DNA of 64,000 bases, taken from NCBI GenBank assembly GCA_017505465.1, contig JAFVPE010000030.1, positions 62,001 through 126,000 on the forward strand, read 5' to 3'. A model generated the notes under the pieces. It had not been told where the DNA came from and did no database searches. It saw only the letters and a list, made by a program, of their open reading frames with translations. The DNA comes from Clostridia bacterium. GTDB lineage: Bacteria > Bacillota > Clostridia > Christensenellales > Borkfalkiaceae. A program made the translations under genes and the position numbers. Positions 56,221-64,000 of the stretch are shown one piece after another. The first letter of the stretch is position 1, and every line of letters begins with the position of its first letter.

Positions 56221-56249
56221 TTGAAAAATGGCGCAACAAGTGTTATAAT
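56221..56249 (+). promoter_or_regulatory. Sigma-A promoter of ddh
   Basis: TTGAAA (56221-56226), 17 nt, extended TGT-TATAAT (56244-56249). Confidence 0.82.
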
Positions 56250-56279
56250 GATAGCAGATATTTTTTAACGAGGTACTTT

Positions 56280-57260
56280 ATGAGTATTCGTATCGGCATT
56301 TACGGTTACGGGAATTTAGGCAAGGGCGTGGAGCTTGCGATAGGGCAAAATCCCGACTTGACCGCAGTGGGCGTGTTCACAAGACGTGCGCCTGAAAGCG
56401 TGAAAACGTTGACGGGGTTGCCCGTGTATTTCGTTTCCAAAATGGAAGAAATGCAAGATAAAATCGACGTGATGATCCTTTGCGGCGGCAGTGCAACCGA
56501 CCTACCCAAGCAAACGCCTTATTTGGCACAGTATTTTAACGTTGTGGATAGCTTCGACACGCACGCAAAGATTTCCGAGCATTTGAAAAACGTGCACGCG
56601 GCGGCGGTAAAGGCAGGGAAAACGGCGGTTATTTCCGCAGGTTGGGATCCCGGTATGTTCTCGCTTGCCCGTTTGTATTCGGACGCAATCCTTTCCCAAG
56701 GGAAGGACTATACCTTTTGGGGAAAAGGGGTTAGCCAAGGGCATTCGGACGCAATCCGCCGTATCGAAGGCGTGCTCGACGCGCGGCAATATACCATTCC
56801 GACGCAATCGGCAATCGAACGTGTACGCAACGGGGAAGATCCCGTTCTTTCCACCTCGGAAAAGCACGAAAGAGAGTGCTACGTCGTGGTAGCGGACGGT
56901 GCGGATAAAGCCCGTATCGAAAAAGAAATTAAGGAAATGCCCAACTATTTTGCGGACTATCATACGACGGTGCATTTCATTTCCCAAGAAGAATTGAACG
57001 AGAAACACGCAGGATTGCCGCACGGCGGTTCGGTGATTCGCAGCGGCGTCACGGGGAATGGAAAAAACAGACACGTGATTGAATATTCCTTGAAGCTCGA
57101 TTCCAATCCCGAGTTTACGGCGTCTGTACTCGTGGCTTGCGCAAGGGCGGCGTATCGGTTGAATAAGGAAGGAGTAATCGGTGGCAAAACGATGCTTGAT
57201 ATTCCCCCCGTTTACCTTTCGGCAAACAGCAGGGAAACGCTTATTTCCACCCTGTTATAA
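56280..57260 (+). CDS. ddh: meso-Diaminopimelate D-dehydrogenase
   Basis: Ddh makes meso-diaminopimelate from tetrahydrodipicolinate in one step with NADPH and ammonia, supplying peptidoglycan and lysine. The 326 residues have the cofactor motif GYGNLGKGVE (9-18), VFTRRAPESV (basic residues for NADPH), CGGSATDLP, FNVVDSFDTH, ISAGWDPGMFSLAR, WGKGVSQGHSDAIRRI and GGKTMLDIPPVYLS, all typical of the enzyme. GAGG is 9 nt upstream. It is monocistronic. Its presence means the organism has the direct dehydrogenase route to meso-DAP. Confidence 0.96.
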   Translation: MSIRIGIYGYGNLGKGVELAIGQNPDLTAVGVFTRRAPESVKTLTGLPVYFVSKMEEMQDKIDVMILCGGSATDLPKQTPYLAQYFNVVDSFDTHAKISEHLKNVHAAAVKAGKTAVISAGWDPGMFSLARLYSDAILSQGKDYTFWGKGVSQGHSDAIRRIEGVLDARQYTIPTQSAIERVRNGEDPVLSTSEKHERECYVVVADGADKARIEKEIKEMPNYFADYHTTVHFISQEELNEKHAGLPHGGSVIRSGVTGNGKNRHVIEYSLKLDSNPEFTASVLVACARAAYRLNKEGVIGGKTMLDIPPVYLSANSRETLISTLL

Positions 57261-57281
57261 TTTCATAAGTAAAAGCACACA

Positions 57282-57306
57282 AAGCGCGGCAAAATGCCGC
57301 GCTTTT
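57282..57306 (+). terminator. Intrinsic terminator of ddh
   Basis: A perfect 11-bp stem AAAGCGCGGCA with TGCCGCGCTTT around AAA; CCTTTTTT follows. Confidence 0.92.
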
Positions 57307-57323
57307 CCTTTTTTGCGTAATTG

Positions 57324-57351
57324 TTCCACAAATGGATAAAGGTTTGTGGAA
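57324..57351 (+). promoter_or_regulatory. Inverted repeat upstream of the 57483 gene
   Basis: TTCCACAAA (57324-57332) and TTTGTGGAA (57343-57351) are perfect arms 10 nt apart, 50 nt before the -35 box; a possible regulator site. Confidence 0.4.
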
Positions 57352-57400
57352 TGTGAAGATGAAAAATGTGAAAAAATTCTTTATTTCATAGAAATAACGG

Positions 57401-57429
57401 TTGAATTTTTTTGTTGAATATTTTATAAT
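57401..57429 (+). promoter_or_regulatory. Sigma-A promoter of the membrane protein/LTA-synthase operon
   Basis: TTGAAT (57401-57406), 17 nt, TATAAT (57424-57429). Confidence 0.78.
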
Positions 57430-57482
57430 AGAAAAGTACGCAGCACACGTGCGCGTGCAAAAACGAACCAAAGAGGCGAGTT

Positions 57483-58379
57483 ATGCAAGAGAAGAAAAAA
57501 TACGTGAGAAACGTTATGGATATTGCAAAAAACCTTGCGAGATACGCGTTGTATTTCCTTGCGGTGGTATTGACGCCGCTCATTGCAACGCCGATTGCAA
57601 AGCTTTTCGATTGGTGTGTACTCGATTGGTCGTCCCCCGGACAGCTTCGCGGTTTCTTCACCGATTTGTTTACGGCGATTTTGTGGCTTAACGAGCTTGT
57701 GGTAATTTTGATCGTAGAACATTTCGCAAAACGTTCTTTTGAGAAGAAGATGGGCGAGACGGGTATTCGCGAATTGCAGGGCGATGAATTGGCGGTAGAG
57801 CCGCTCCTGCAGGAAACGGAAGCGGAAGCGGAAGTCGCTGCAACCGAGGCGGAAACAATGTTCAAGGGAGAAGAAAAGACGCTCTTGAAAAAGGAAAAGC
57901 TTTCCCAACGGGTGAATAGTTGGTGGAAGCCGAAGCCGATGCTGCCCTTGCGAAACGTAGGTATCTTGTTCCTTATCACGGCGGCTTGTATTTTGCTTAT
58001 TAGCGTGCAGATCGATTTCCAAGTAAAGCCTTTCTACGATTTGGGGGACAAGACGACGTACAGTGAAATCGTCAATATGCTCGGGTTCCTTGTGATGAAC
58101 TTGTTCAAGTGTATTTGGATCGTTATGATTATTCAATCGGCGCTTGGTATTTGGCAGGCGCTTATGGAATATTGCAACGTTGCACACGTTAAGTTTATCA
58201 AATGGATTGGCGCAGGCGCAATGGTGCTCTTGTTCGGTTTGTACGACGTATTCACTTCCGCAAATCCTTTTGCTTGGACGTATATTATTTTCTACGTGGC
58301 GTTCACGGCGATTTATTATTTCCAACAAAGAAGCAACGTAAAATCTTATTTATTGATTTTCTTTCTCTATATTTTCTAA
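57483..58379 (+). CDS. Unrecognised multi-pass membrane protein
   Basis: No family was recognised. The 298-residue protein has two hydrophobic segments in the first 85 residues (YALYFLAVVLTPLIATPIA and LFTAILWLNELVVILIVEHF), a cytoplasmic-type acidic linker rich in Glu/Ala (about 95-135, EAEAEVAATEAETM), then a Lys-rich stretch, and four more hydrophobic segments to the end. AGAGGCG precedes the ATG. It shares the promoter with the LTA-synthase-like gene 24 nt downstream, so it may assist in polymer synthesis or membrane assembly of that enzyme; this is inferred from position only. Confidence 0.8.
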   Translation: MQEKKKYVRNVMDIAKNLARYALYFLAVVLTPLIATPIAKLFDWCVLDWSSPGQLRGFFTDLFTAILWLNELVVILIVEHFAKRSFEKKMGETGIRELQGDELAVEPLLQETEAEAEVAATEAETMFKGEEKTLLKKEKLSQRVNSWWKPKPMLPLRNVGILFLITAACILLISVQIDFQVKPFYDLGDKTTYSEIVNMLGFLVMNLFKCIWIVMIIQSALGIWQALMEYCNVAHVKFIKWIGAGAMVLLFGLYDVFTSANPFAWTYIIFYVAFTAIYYFQQRSNVKSYLLIFFLYIF

Positions 58380-58403
58380 TGGTAACGCAAGGAGTTTAGA
58401 CAA

Positions 58404-60611
58404 ATGAAAATGAAAACTTTCATTGAAAAAGTAGCGGCTTGGCTGAAAGCAAATCAGCTTGCGCTCATATATTTTGTATTTGCGATTGCCATTGAAATGG
58501 TGGCGGTATTTTCCGTCGAGAAAAACGCATTCATGAGCAGACCTTTCCTTTTGCTTGGGTTGCTCATCTTCATTACGGGTGGGTTACTCTTGATTCCCGA
58601 CGATCGCATTCGTTTGCCGGTCGGTGCGTTGTTTCTTGTGGCGCAAGTGGTTATCGACTTGATTTTTGCCGCACTCTTCGATATGACGGGGCAGTATTTC
58701 GAGTTTAGCTTGCTCAACCTTCGTAACGACGCAGTTGCGGCGTTGGAAAAAATCCCCGTAAACTTTCTCGTATTCTACGTCGGCTTGTTTTGCTGCGTAG
58801 CTTATATCGTTTACGGCTTACGCTTGATTAGAGGGCGCGACAAATCCAAGAAAAAGGGGAAAACAAGTAAAAAGCCGTTCTTCTTCTATGCAGGTACGGT
58901 GCTTGTGGGCGTTGCGACGCTTTTCGGCTCCTTCTTTGCGTACTATCCCCAAAATACGAATAAGTATGAAGAAATGGTCATGGGTAAATCGACGAGCGTT
59001 TACGCTTCGTACGGTATGCTCGGCAATCTCATCGGGGAAGTAGGTACGACGATCCGCGGCGACAGAAGCACGATGTCCAACGATCAAATTGAAGACTTCA
59101 TTTACGGCAAAAAATCGGGTGGGGAATTTAATTCGAAGTACGTGTCCAATCAAACGGAATTCTTTGGAAAATCCAAGGATAAAAACGTCGTTGTGATTTT
59201 GAGCGAATCCTTTGAATGGTACTCGTTTATGCGCAGCGAAGCGTTTTACGATTCCCCCAACGCCTTGGCGTTTACGGAAGAACAGCTTGCGGCGTTGTAT
59301 CCCAATCTCACCCGTTTCTATAACGAGAGCGTGGTTGCGACGAACTTCCATTCCCGTGAAAAGACGGACGCTTCCGAAACGTTGACGATTTTGGGTTGCT
59401 ATCCTACGGAAAAATATATTACGTACGACTATTATGACGTAACGATGCCGCAAACGATGCCCAACGTGATGAAGCTTTTTGATACGGATATTCAGGCTCG
59501 TTCCTTCCACAACGGCGAAAAGACCTTCTATAACCGTGAGGTAACGCATAAAACCTTCGGATTTGAAGGCTTGACGGACCGTTTCGATATGGCGGACAAG
59601 GCAAACGCTTTGTACGAAGAACAAAAGAAGGCACTTATCGAGAGCGGGAAAACGGAAGAGGCGGAAAAGCTCACGCCCATTTTTACCGACTATAAAGAAA
59701 AATACGACGAAATGAATTTGGACAGCGAAATGATCGAGATTTGTAAGGACGAAATGTTCCCTGCGGACAAGCGTTTCTATACGTATATCACGACCATTAG
59801 TATGCACGGTGCGTATTACAACCGCCGCAGTCTTGCAGACGAGCGAGCGGAAGTGGAAAGCGTGCTTGGCGCAAACTTGCCCAAGACGTCGGACGAAAAG
59901 GGGAATATCTTGCTCCATTATATGGTAACGGCGAAGGAATTTGACGATGCAGTCGGTTGCATTTACGCCGATTTGGAAAGCAAGAATCTTTTGGACAAAA
60001 CGACCATTCTTATGTTCGGCGACCACAATGCGTACTACAACGAGCTTAGCAATTACGTGAAGGATATCGACGGTTACAAGACCGAACGCAAATTCACGGA
60101 TATGTACAAAGTGCCCTTGATGATTCGCGATAGCGACTTGACGCAAGCGGTACAAGATAAGTGGCAAACCCGTTTCATCGACAAGTTTACCTGCACGTCG
60201 GATGTTATGCCTACCTTGCTTGATTTGCTTGGTATTCGCTATTTCAAGAATCTGTATTACGGGCATTCGATTTTCGACTATCAAACGCAGGATAAAGACA
60301 AGGACGGTATTCCCGATAAGGATGAAAACGGAAAACCCATTCTCACGCCCGTGGAATCGGTGTTGTATTCCCGTTCGTACGATATTTTCGTGTTTGAAGG
60401 GATTGTCGGCAGAAGCGTTATCACGCATCTTTATAAACAAGACGGTTTGAGCGCAGGGCGTATCCAAGGTTACGAGAATGAAGCGAGAGAGCTTGTCGAG
60501 AAGATAAAGCATTGCGACTATATCTTCAAGCAGGACTATTTTGCAACGCCTGCAAAGAAACAATTGTTCCAAGACAATTTAATGAGTATCAATACGCAAA
60601 AGCTTGCGTAA
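58404..60611 (+). CDS. LTA-synthase-family membrane sulfatase (phosphoglycerol transferase)
   Basis: LtaS-type enzymes polymerise glycerol phosphate from phosphatidylglycerol outside the membrane. The 735 residues comprise five N-terminal hydrophobic segments (to about 190), a linker, and an extracellular sulfatase-fold domain with NVVVILSESFEWY (metal-ligand Glu), the nucleophile region EKTDASETLTILGCYPTE (Thr), SMHGAYYNRR, and FGDHNAYYNE (metal Asp-His). The family length is about 650. An extra loop with DKDKDGIPDKDENG (about 629-642) resembles a calcium-binding Asp-rich loop. Whether it makes LTA or another glycerophosphate polymer is unknown. RBS AAGGAG is 12 nt upstream. Confidence 0.88.
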   Translation: MKMKTFIEKVAAWLKANQLALIYFVFAIAIEMVAVFSVEKNAFMSRPFLLLGLLIFITGGLLLIPDDRIRLPVGALFLVAQVVIDLIFAALFDMTGQYFEFSLLNLRNDAVAALEKIPVNFLVFYVGLFCCVAYIVYGLRLIRGRDKSKKKGKTSKKPFFFYAGTVLVGVATLFGSFFAYYPQNTNKYEEMVMGKSTSVYASYGMLGNLIGEVGTTIRGDRSTMSNDQIEDFIYGKKSGGEFNSKYVSNQTEFFGKSKDKNVVVILSESFEWYSFMRSEAFYDSPNALAFTEEQLAALYPNLTRFYNESVVATNFHSREKTDASETLTILGCYPTEKYITYDYYDVTMPQTMPNVMKLFDTDIQARSFHNGEKTFYNREVTHKTFGFEGLTDRFDMADKANALYEEQKKALIESGKTEEAEKLTPIFTDYKEKYDEMNLDSEMIEICKDEMFPADKRFYTYITTISMHGAYYNRRSLADERAEVESVLGANLPKTSDEKGNILLHYMVTAKEFDDAVGCIYADLESKNLLDKTTILMFGDHNAYYNELSNYVKDIDGYKTERKFTDMYKVPLMIRDSDLTQAVQDKWQTRFIDKFTCTSDVMPTLLDLLGIRYFKNLYYGHSIFDYQTQDKDKDGIPDKDENGKPILTPVESVLYSRSYDIFVFEGIVGRSVITHLYKQDGLSAGRIQGYENEARELVEKIKHCDYIFKQDYFATPAKKQLFQDNLMSINTQKLA

Positions 60612-60617
60612 AAAAGC

Positions 60618-60652
60618 ACCGCCCCGACGTTTTCATCGGGGCGGTTTTTTTT
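60618..60652 (+). terminator. Intrinsic terminator after the LTA-synthase-like gene
   Basis: ACCGCCCCGA pairs with TCGGGGCGGT around 8 nt, followed by eight T. The converging radA gene ends 10 nt beyond and may use the reverse side. Confidence 0.93.
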
Positions 60653-60662
60653 AAACAATTTA

Positions 60663-62093
60663 TCATTCGTCCGTTTTGCTGCCAAAGGTAGGGGGAGCGT
60701 TTGTAGGGCGAAGGTTCAACGCCTTAATCATTTGCCCGACGTACTGTACGGGTATAAGCTCGATTTTGCCTTTGTATTTTTCGCAGGCTTTCATATTTTT
60801 AGCGGGCAAAATCACCCGTTTGAAGCCCGTTTTGATGCATTCGTAAACACGTTTATCCGCATAGGCTACGGGGCGGATTTCCCCCGTCAAACCCACTTCG
60901 CCAAAGAGCGCGGTGTATTTGTCGATAGGGGCGTCGTTCGCCGCACTTGCCAAAGCGGCGCAAATCGCAAGGTCGACGGACGGCTCGTCCAAGCGGATAC
61001 CGCCCATGGCGTTGATATACACGTCCGACGCGTAGAAGGGAATGCCGCAACGTTTTTCAAGGACGGCAATAAGCACGACGAGCTTGTTATAGTCCACGCC
61101 AAGGCTCATGCGGCGCGGTTGCCCGTACGCCGTTTTGGAAATGAGCGTTTGCAATTCCACGTTCATGCAACGGTTGCCGCTCTCGGAAGGGGTAACGGCA
61201 GAGCCTGCCGCAAGTCCGCGCGTTTCGGAAAGGAAAATTTCGGCGTAGTCGGTTACACTCTTAATGCCCGTGTCCGTCATCTCGAATACGCCCACCTCTT
61301 GCGCCGAGCCAAAACGGTTTTTCACGGCGCGGAGCAGCTTGAAATTATCTTCCTGCTGTCCTTCGAAATAGAGCACGGTGTCCATAATATGTTCGAGTAC
61401 CTTCGGCCCTGCAAGCGAGCCTTCCTTCGTTACGTGACCGATAATAAAGAAAGTGATGTTTTGCGATTTTGCAATCCGCATAAGCCTTGCCGCACATTCG
61501 CGCACCTGCCCGACGGAACCTGCCGCAGACGAAAGGGCTTCGGTGTAAATAGCTTGTACGGAGTCAATGATTACGAATTTGCTTTCGCCGAGCGAGTTTT
61601 CAATGTCCTCTAAGCACGTTTCGTTGAGCAAAAGAAGATTGTCGGAGTTGAGCCCCAAACGCTCGCAACGCATTTTGACTTGTGAACAGCTTTCTTCGGC
61701 GGAAACGTAGAGTGTGGGGGAAGGCTGCGTAGCGGCAAGATGCGACGCCACCTGCGTAAGCAGGGTGGATTTCCCGATGCCGGGATCGCCGCCAAGCAGC
61801 ACGAGCGAGCCTCTTACAATACCGCCGCCAAGGACGGTGTCGAACTCCGCAATGCCGCTTTTCACACGGTCAAATTTCTCGTAGCCAACCTTGGAAAGGG
61901 GGAGCGCGCGCGTTTTCATCTCGGACACGCCCCTGCGCAAATCGTTTTTCGTGGGTTCTGCCACACGGACGAGCTCTTCTTGGAAAGTATTAAAATTGCC
62001 GCAGTCGGGGCATCTGCCAAGCCATTTCGGCGTGGCAAAGCCGCAGTTTGAACAAACGAATTGACTTGTCGGCGCTTTTTGTTTGGTAGCCAT
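60663..62093 (-). CDS. radA: DNA repair protein RadA
   Basis: RadA (Sms) is a RecA-like ATPase that helps branch migration in recombination. The 476 residues show an N-terminal C4 zinc finger (CSNCGFATPKW then CPDCGNF), Walker A GGDPGIGKSTLL, SAEESCSQVKMR, Walker B region FVIIDSVQAIY, the RadA-specific motif KNRFG, and a C-terminal Lon-protease-like domain (DVYINAMGGIRLDEPSVDLAICAAL, GEVGLTGEIRPV). The family usually has about 455 residues. In many Firmicutes disA follows radA; here ispDF is the upstream neighbour at 27 nt and disA is not present in the window. Confidence 0.97.
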   Translation of the reverse strand: MATKQKAPTSQFVCSNCGFATPKWLGRCPDCGNFNTFQEELVRVAEPTKNDLRRGVSEMKTRALPLSKVGYEKFDRVKSGIAEFDTVLGGGIVRGSLVLLGGDPGIGKSTLLTQVASHLAATQPSPTLYVSAEESCSQVKMRCERLGLNSDNLLLLNETCLEDIENSLGESKFVIIDSVQAIYTEALSSAAGSVGQVRECAARLMRIAKSQNITFFIIGHVTKEGSLAGPKVLEHIMDTVLYFEGQQEDNFKLLRAVKNRFGSAQEVGVFEMTDTGIKSVTDYAEIFLSETRGLAAGSAVTPSESGNRCMNVELQTLISKTAYGQPRRMSLGVDYNKLVVLIAVLEKRCGIPFYASDVYINAMGGIRLDEPSVDLAICAALASAANDAPIDKYTALFGEVGLTGEIRPVAYADKRVYECIKTGFKRVILPAKNMKACEKYKGKIELIPVQYVGQMIKALNLRPTNAPPTFGSKTDE

Positions 62094-62120
62094 AATGAAT
62101 CACCTAATGAACGTAGTATT

Positions 62121-63239
62121 TTATAACGTGCGAAGCAGTACGTAAGCGTTTACGGTAATGCCCTTGCCTTCGCCGACGTAGCCCAAGCCTTCGTTCGTGC
62201 CTGCGGAAATGCCGATTGCCGTCGGATCGACCTTCAATACGCCCGAAAGGGCGTTTTTCATATCGTCGATATATTTTGCAAGGCGGGGCTTTTCCGCTTG
62301 GATTGCCACGGAAAGATTCTTCACCGCATAGCCTTGCTCGCCTATCATCGAAAGCACCTGCTCCAACATACTCATAGAGCTTGCGCCCTTCCATTTTTCG
62401 TCCGTATCGGGGAAGTAATGCCCGATATCCTTCAAGCCTGCCGCCGAAAGGAGCGCGTCCATCACGGCGTGTACCAAAACGTCCCCGTCGCTATGGGCAA
62501 TCAAGCCGCTTTCCGAAGGGATTTTCACGCCTGCGAGCAGGATATAGTCCTGCGCCTTGCCGAATGCGTGCGTATCTACCCCGAAGCCGCAACGCGCGGT
62601 GTTATCGCGGAAGTCTTCCGCATAGGTGAGCTTGATATTTTCACGGCTACCTTCGCAAAGATAGGGCGCTCCGCAATAGCGAGCAAACACCGACGAATCG
62701 TCCGTGTAGGAAGGGGATTCTTCTTCAAAAGCCCGTTCGTAGGCGCAAGTGATATTCTCACGGAAAAAGCCCTGCGGCGTTTGAATTTGACGAAGGGTAT
62801 CGCGGTTGGGAACGTTGATGACCTTGCCGTTTTTGACGGTGGCAACCGTATCACGGCATTCCACGGCGCAAATACCGCTGCCGTTCCTCTTCACACTTTC
62901 GATACAGCCTTCAATCACCGTGCGCGTAACGTACGGTCTTGCCCCGTCGTGGATAAGTACGATATCCGCCGTTGCCGACTTTAAGGCATTGTAGACGGAG
63001 TGAGAGCGGCTCTCGCCGCCCAAGACGACTTTCGCGCGAGGGAGCGTGGTAACGAGCGAAGATATTTCTTCAAAATCTGCTTCCGACGCCGTGACGATTA
63101 TCTCGTCGATAGCAGGGAAATCAAAGGCGGAAAGGGTTGTACGTAACGCCTTATCGCCCACCAAAAGCTTGTTCTTTTCAAAGCCTGCGCGCGCGCCTTT
63201 GCCTGCGGCGCAAATAATGGCACATACCGTTTGTTTCAT
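62121..63239 (-). CDS. ispDF: Bifunctional IspD-IspF (MEP isoprenoid pathway)
   Basis: This fusion carries two non-consecutive steps of the MEP pathway: MEP cytidylyltransferase and MEcPP synthase. Of 372 residues, the first about 215 form IspD (ICAAGKGARAGFEKNK with the CTP-binding loop, HDGARPYV, DTLRQIQTPQGF) and the rest form IspF (GFGVDTHAFG with metal ligands Asp and His, AHSDGDVLVHAVMDAL, DIGHYFPDTD, NLSVAIQAEKPRL, GISAGTNEGLGYVGEGKGI). Both parts look complete. Fusions are known in several bacterial groups; separate genes are more usual in Firmicutes. The start overlaps the stop of the S4 gene by 4 nt, so translation is coupled. Confidence 0.96.
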   Translation of the reverse strand: MKQTVCAIICAAGKGARAGFEKNKLLVGDKALRTTLSAFDFPAIDEIIVTASEADFEEISSLVTTLPRAKVVLGGESRSHSVYNALKSATADIVLIHDGARPYVTRTVIEGCIESVKRNGSGICAVECRDTVATVKNGKVINVPNRDTLRQIQTPQGFFRENITCAYERAFEEESPSYTDDSSVFARYCGAPYLCEGSRENIKLTYAEDFRDNTARCGFGVDTHAFGKAQDYILLAGVKIPSESGLIAHSDGDVLVHAVMDALLSAAGLKDIGHYFPDTDEKWKGASSMSMLEQVLSMIGEQGYAVKNLSVAIQAEKPRLAKYIDDMKNALSGVLKVDPTAIGISAGTNEGLGYVGEGKGITVNAYVLLRTL

Positions 63240-63478
63240 ACGATCACCTCGTAAAGGGAAGCGGCCTCTTCCTTTTTTACCGTTTCCTTGATGTTTATTA
63301 TGCGGAATTTCAACACGCCCGAAGCGTACAACACTTCCACGACGTCGCCGATTTTAACGGCGGTGGAGGGTTTTGCCGGTTTGCCGTTGATAACGACCTT
63401 TTCTTCCGAGCAGGCCTCTTGCGCCACGGTGCGGCGCTTCAAAATACGTGAAACTTTGAGAAATTTGTCGATTCTCAT
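63236..63478 (-). CDS. rqcP: S4-domain RNA-binding protein, RqcP/YabO-like
   Basis: From the ATG at 63478 (AAGGAG 9 nt upstream) the protein has 80 residues, nearly all an S4 domain: MRIDKFLKVSRILKRRTVAQEAC, KVVINGKPAKPSTAVKIGDVVEV. RqcP (YabO) works with RqcH to add alanine tails to peptides on stalled large ribosomal subunits in Bacillus, and this size and opening fit well. In spore formers yabP and yabQ often follow, but here ispDF follows with a 4-nt overlap. A simple Hsp15-like role is the alternative. The extension to 63583 is rejected, as it crosses the divergent promoter. Confidence 0.87.
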   Translation of the reverse strand: MRIDKFLKVSRILKRRTVAQEACSEEKVVINGKPAKPSTAVKIGDVVEVLYASGVLKFRIINIKETVKKEEAASLYEVIV

Positions 63479-63539
63479 AAGAGAAAGCTCCTTTTTTGTG
63501 GATAACGCAAAAAAATTTTCAAAACTTTTCAAAAAATAC

Positions 63540-63568
63540 TTGACATCTTTTTTTGGGGGCGATATAAT
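63540..63568 (+). promoter_or_regulatory. Sigma-A promoter upstream of rpoB
   Basis: Consensus TTGACA (63540-63545), 17 nt, TATAAT (63563-63568). The predicted rpoB leader is about 255 nt, A/T-rich. Between 63575 and 63829 I see no gene; TTTTGGCAGGGAATTTACCCCAAAA (63623-63647, quoted as arms TTTTGG and CCAAAA with inner GGGAATTTACCC) could form a hairpin. Confidence 0.8.
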
Positions 63569-63829
63569 TAGATAATGTATCATTATGCTTAAAATGGTGT
63601 AATATCGCGTAAAGTCGAATTTTTGGCAGGGAATTTACCCCAAAAATCGTCAAAAATAGAGGAAAAAGCGGTAAAAATTCTTTTCATTATATATATTATA
63701 ACCGAAAAGAGCACAAAAGTAAAGCGTAAGATATAAAAAAATCAAACCAAGACAAAAATTTCGATTTTTATCGATGAAAAGATATACTCGGTAGATCGCC
63801 TAAAAAAATTAAGGAGCAAAATTTAAGCG

Positions 63830-64000
63830 ATGGATTTACCTATTCAAAAGTATGGCAAAACCGAAAGAAGAAAATTCGGTAACATCAACGAAGTAATCGA
63901 CATTCCCGATCTTGTTGAAATCCAAAAAGACAGCTACAATACCTTCATCGAAGAAGGGATCAGCGAAGTTTTTGAAGATTTCTCTCCGATCACCGATTAC
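63830..64000 (+). CDS. rpoB: RNA polymerase beta subunit, N-terminal start (partial)
   Basis: The frame starts at the ATG at 63830 (AAGGAG about 13 nt upstream) and runs off the right edge. The first 57 residues include KYGKTERRKFGNI, IDIPDLVEIQKDSYNTF, EGISEVFEDFSPI, the standard Firmicutes RpoB opening (PDLIEIQ-SY-WFL-EGL-E-F-D-SPI-D). RpoB is usually cotranscribed after rplJ-rplL. Here its upstream neighbour is the divergent S4/ispDF/radA group, and it has its own promoter and long leader. Confidence 0.96.
   Translation, partial: MDLPIQKYGKTERRKFGNINEVIDIPDLVEIQKDSYNTFIEEGISEVFEDFSPITDY

Noticed and set aside
62104-62394. A separate minus-strand gene beside ispDF
   Set aside because: It is a shifted-frame shadow of the IspF domain, which is clearly coding in the ispDF frame.

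Overview
The window is a chromosomal segment of a spore-forming, low-to-mid GC Gram-positive bacterium, most likely an uncultured member of class Clostridia. The evidence is the set of sporulation genes (spoVAC, spoVAD, spoVAE, yunB, spoIIE, spoVB), strong Shine-Dalgarno sites of the AAGGAGG type, many near-consensus TTGACA-N17-TATAAT promoters, meso-diaminopimelate dehydrogenase, an LTA-synthase-type sulfatase and a fused IspD-IspF. No tRNA, rRNA or CRISPR array was seen. Taxonomy below class is not claimed.

Layout. 1-2206: end of dnaX, ybaB, recR and gpsA. 2414-3873: spoVAC-spoVAD. 3874-17934: a two-operon saccharide island of intracellular enzymes (three Gfo/Idh proteins, NagA, a GH94-type phosphorylase and a GH20 hexosaminidase; then UxuA, two M55 D-aminopeptidases, a UxuB-type reductase and a phosphohexomutase). 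It separates spoVAD from spoVAE (17957-18340). 18366-20860 (minus): yunB, murG and a WYL regulator. 20898-25440: tyrS, an IMPACT-family protein, an aldo/keto reductase and a sugar-ABC ATPase with an unusual tail. 25521-31530 (minus): spoIIE, a lone MazF, pgi and spoVB. 31626-33664: a LysM protein, an unrecognised protein and a phosphoesterase. 33712-41545: the pyrBCFKDE genes and trpS, with spacers full of small palindromic repeats. 41649-43316: a small XRE regulator divergent from a zinc-ribbon membrane protein. 43426-49018: HU, a serine-recombinase remnant, and an AraC-controlled operon of three Gfo/Idh proteins plus a TIM-barrel isomerase. 49148-54490: YitT, L9, a DUF1540 peptide, a frameshifted PTS IIC gene, DUF1846 and NUDIX. 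54718-60652: purA, ddh, a membrane protein and an LTA-synthase-like protein. 60663-63478 (minus): radA, ispDF and an RqcP-like S4 protein. From 63540: the promoter and start of rpoB.

How the genes may work together. In the first island, phosphorolysis (GH94) or hydrolysis (GH20) of amino-sugar oligosaccharides, a phosphohexomutase and NagA would feed GlcNAc into central metabolism. UxuA and the UxuB-type reductase handle hexuronates, and the paired M55 enzymes would trim D-amino-acid peptides. Together this could be salvage of peptidoglycan-like or glycosaminoglycan-like material, but no importer is encoded here. The second island (45269-49018) has the same kind of parts as known oxidative deglycosylation and inositol pathways, and its substrate is unknown.

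The most unusual non-coding features are modular micro-hairpin repeats in the pyr spacers, a second repeat family with a compensatory stem change, three genes whose -10 box lies exactly 6 nt from an ATG that has no Shine-Dalgarno site (predicted leaderless mRNAs), an intrinsic terminator inside the purA leader, and a bistable-looking leader before the NUDIX gene. All readings come from inspection of the sequence. No alignment, profile search or folding program was run.
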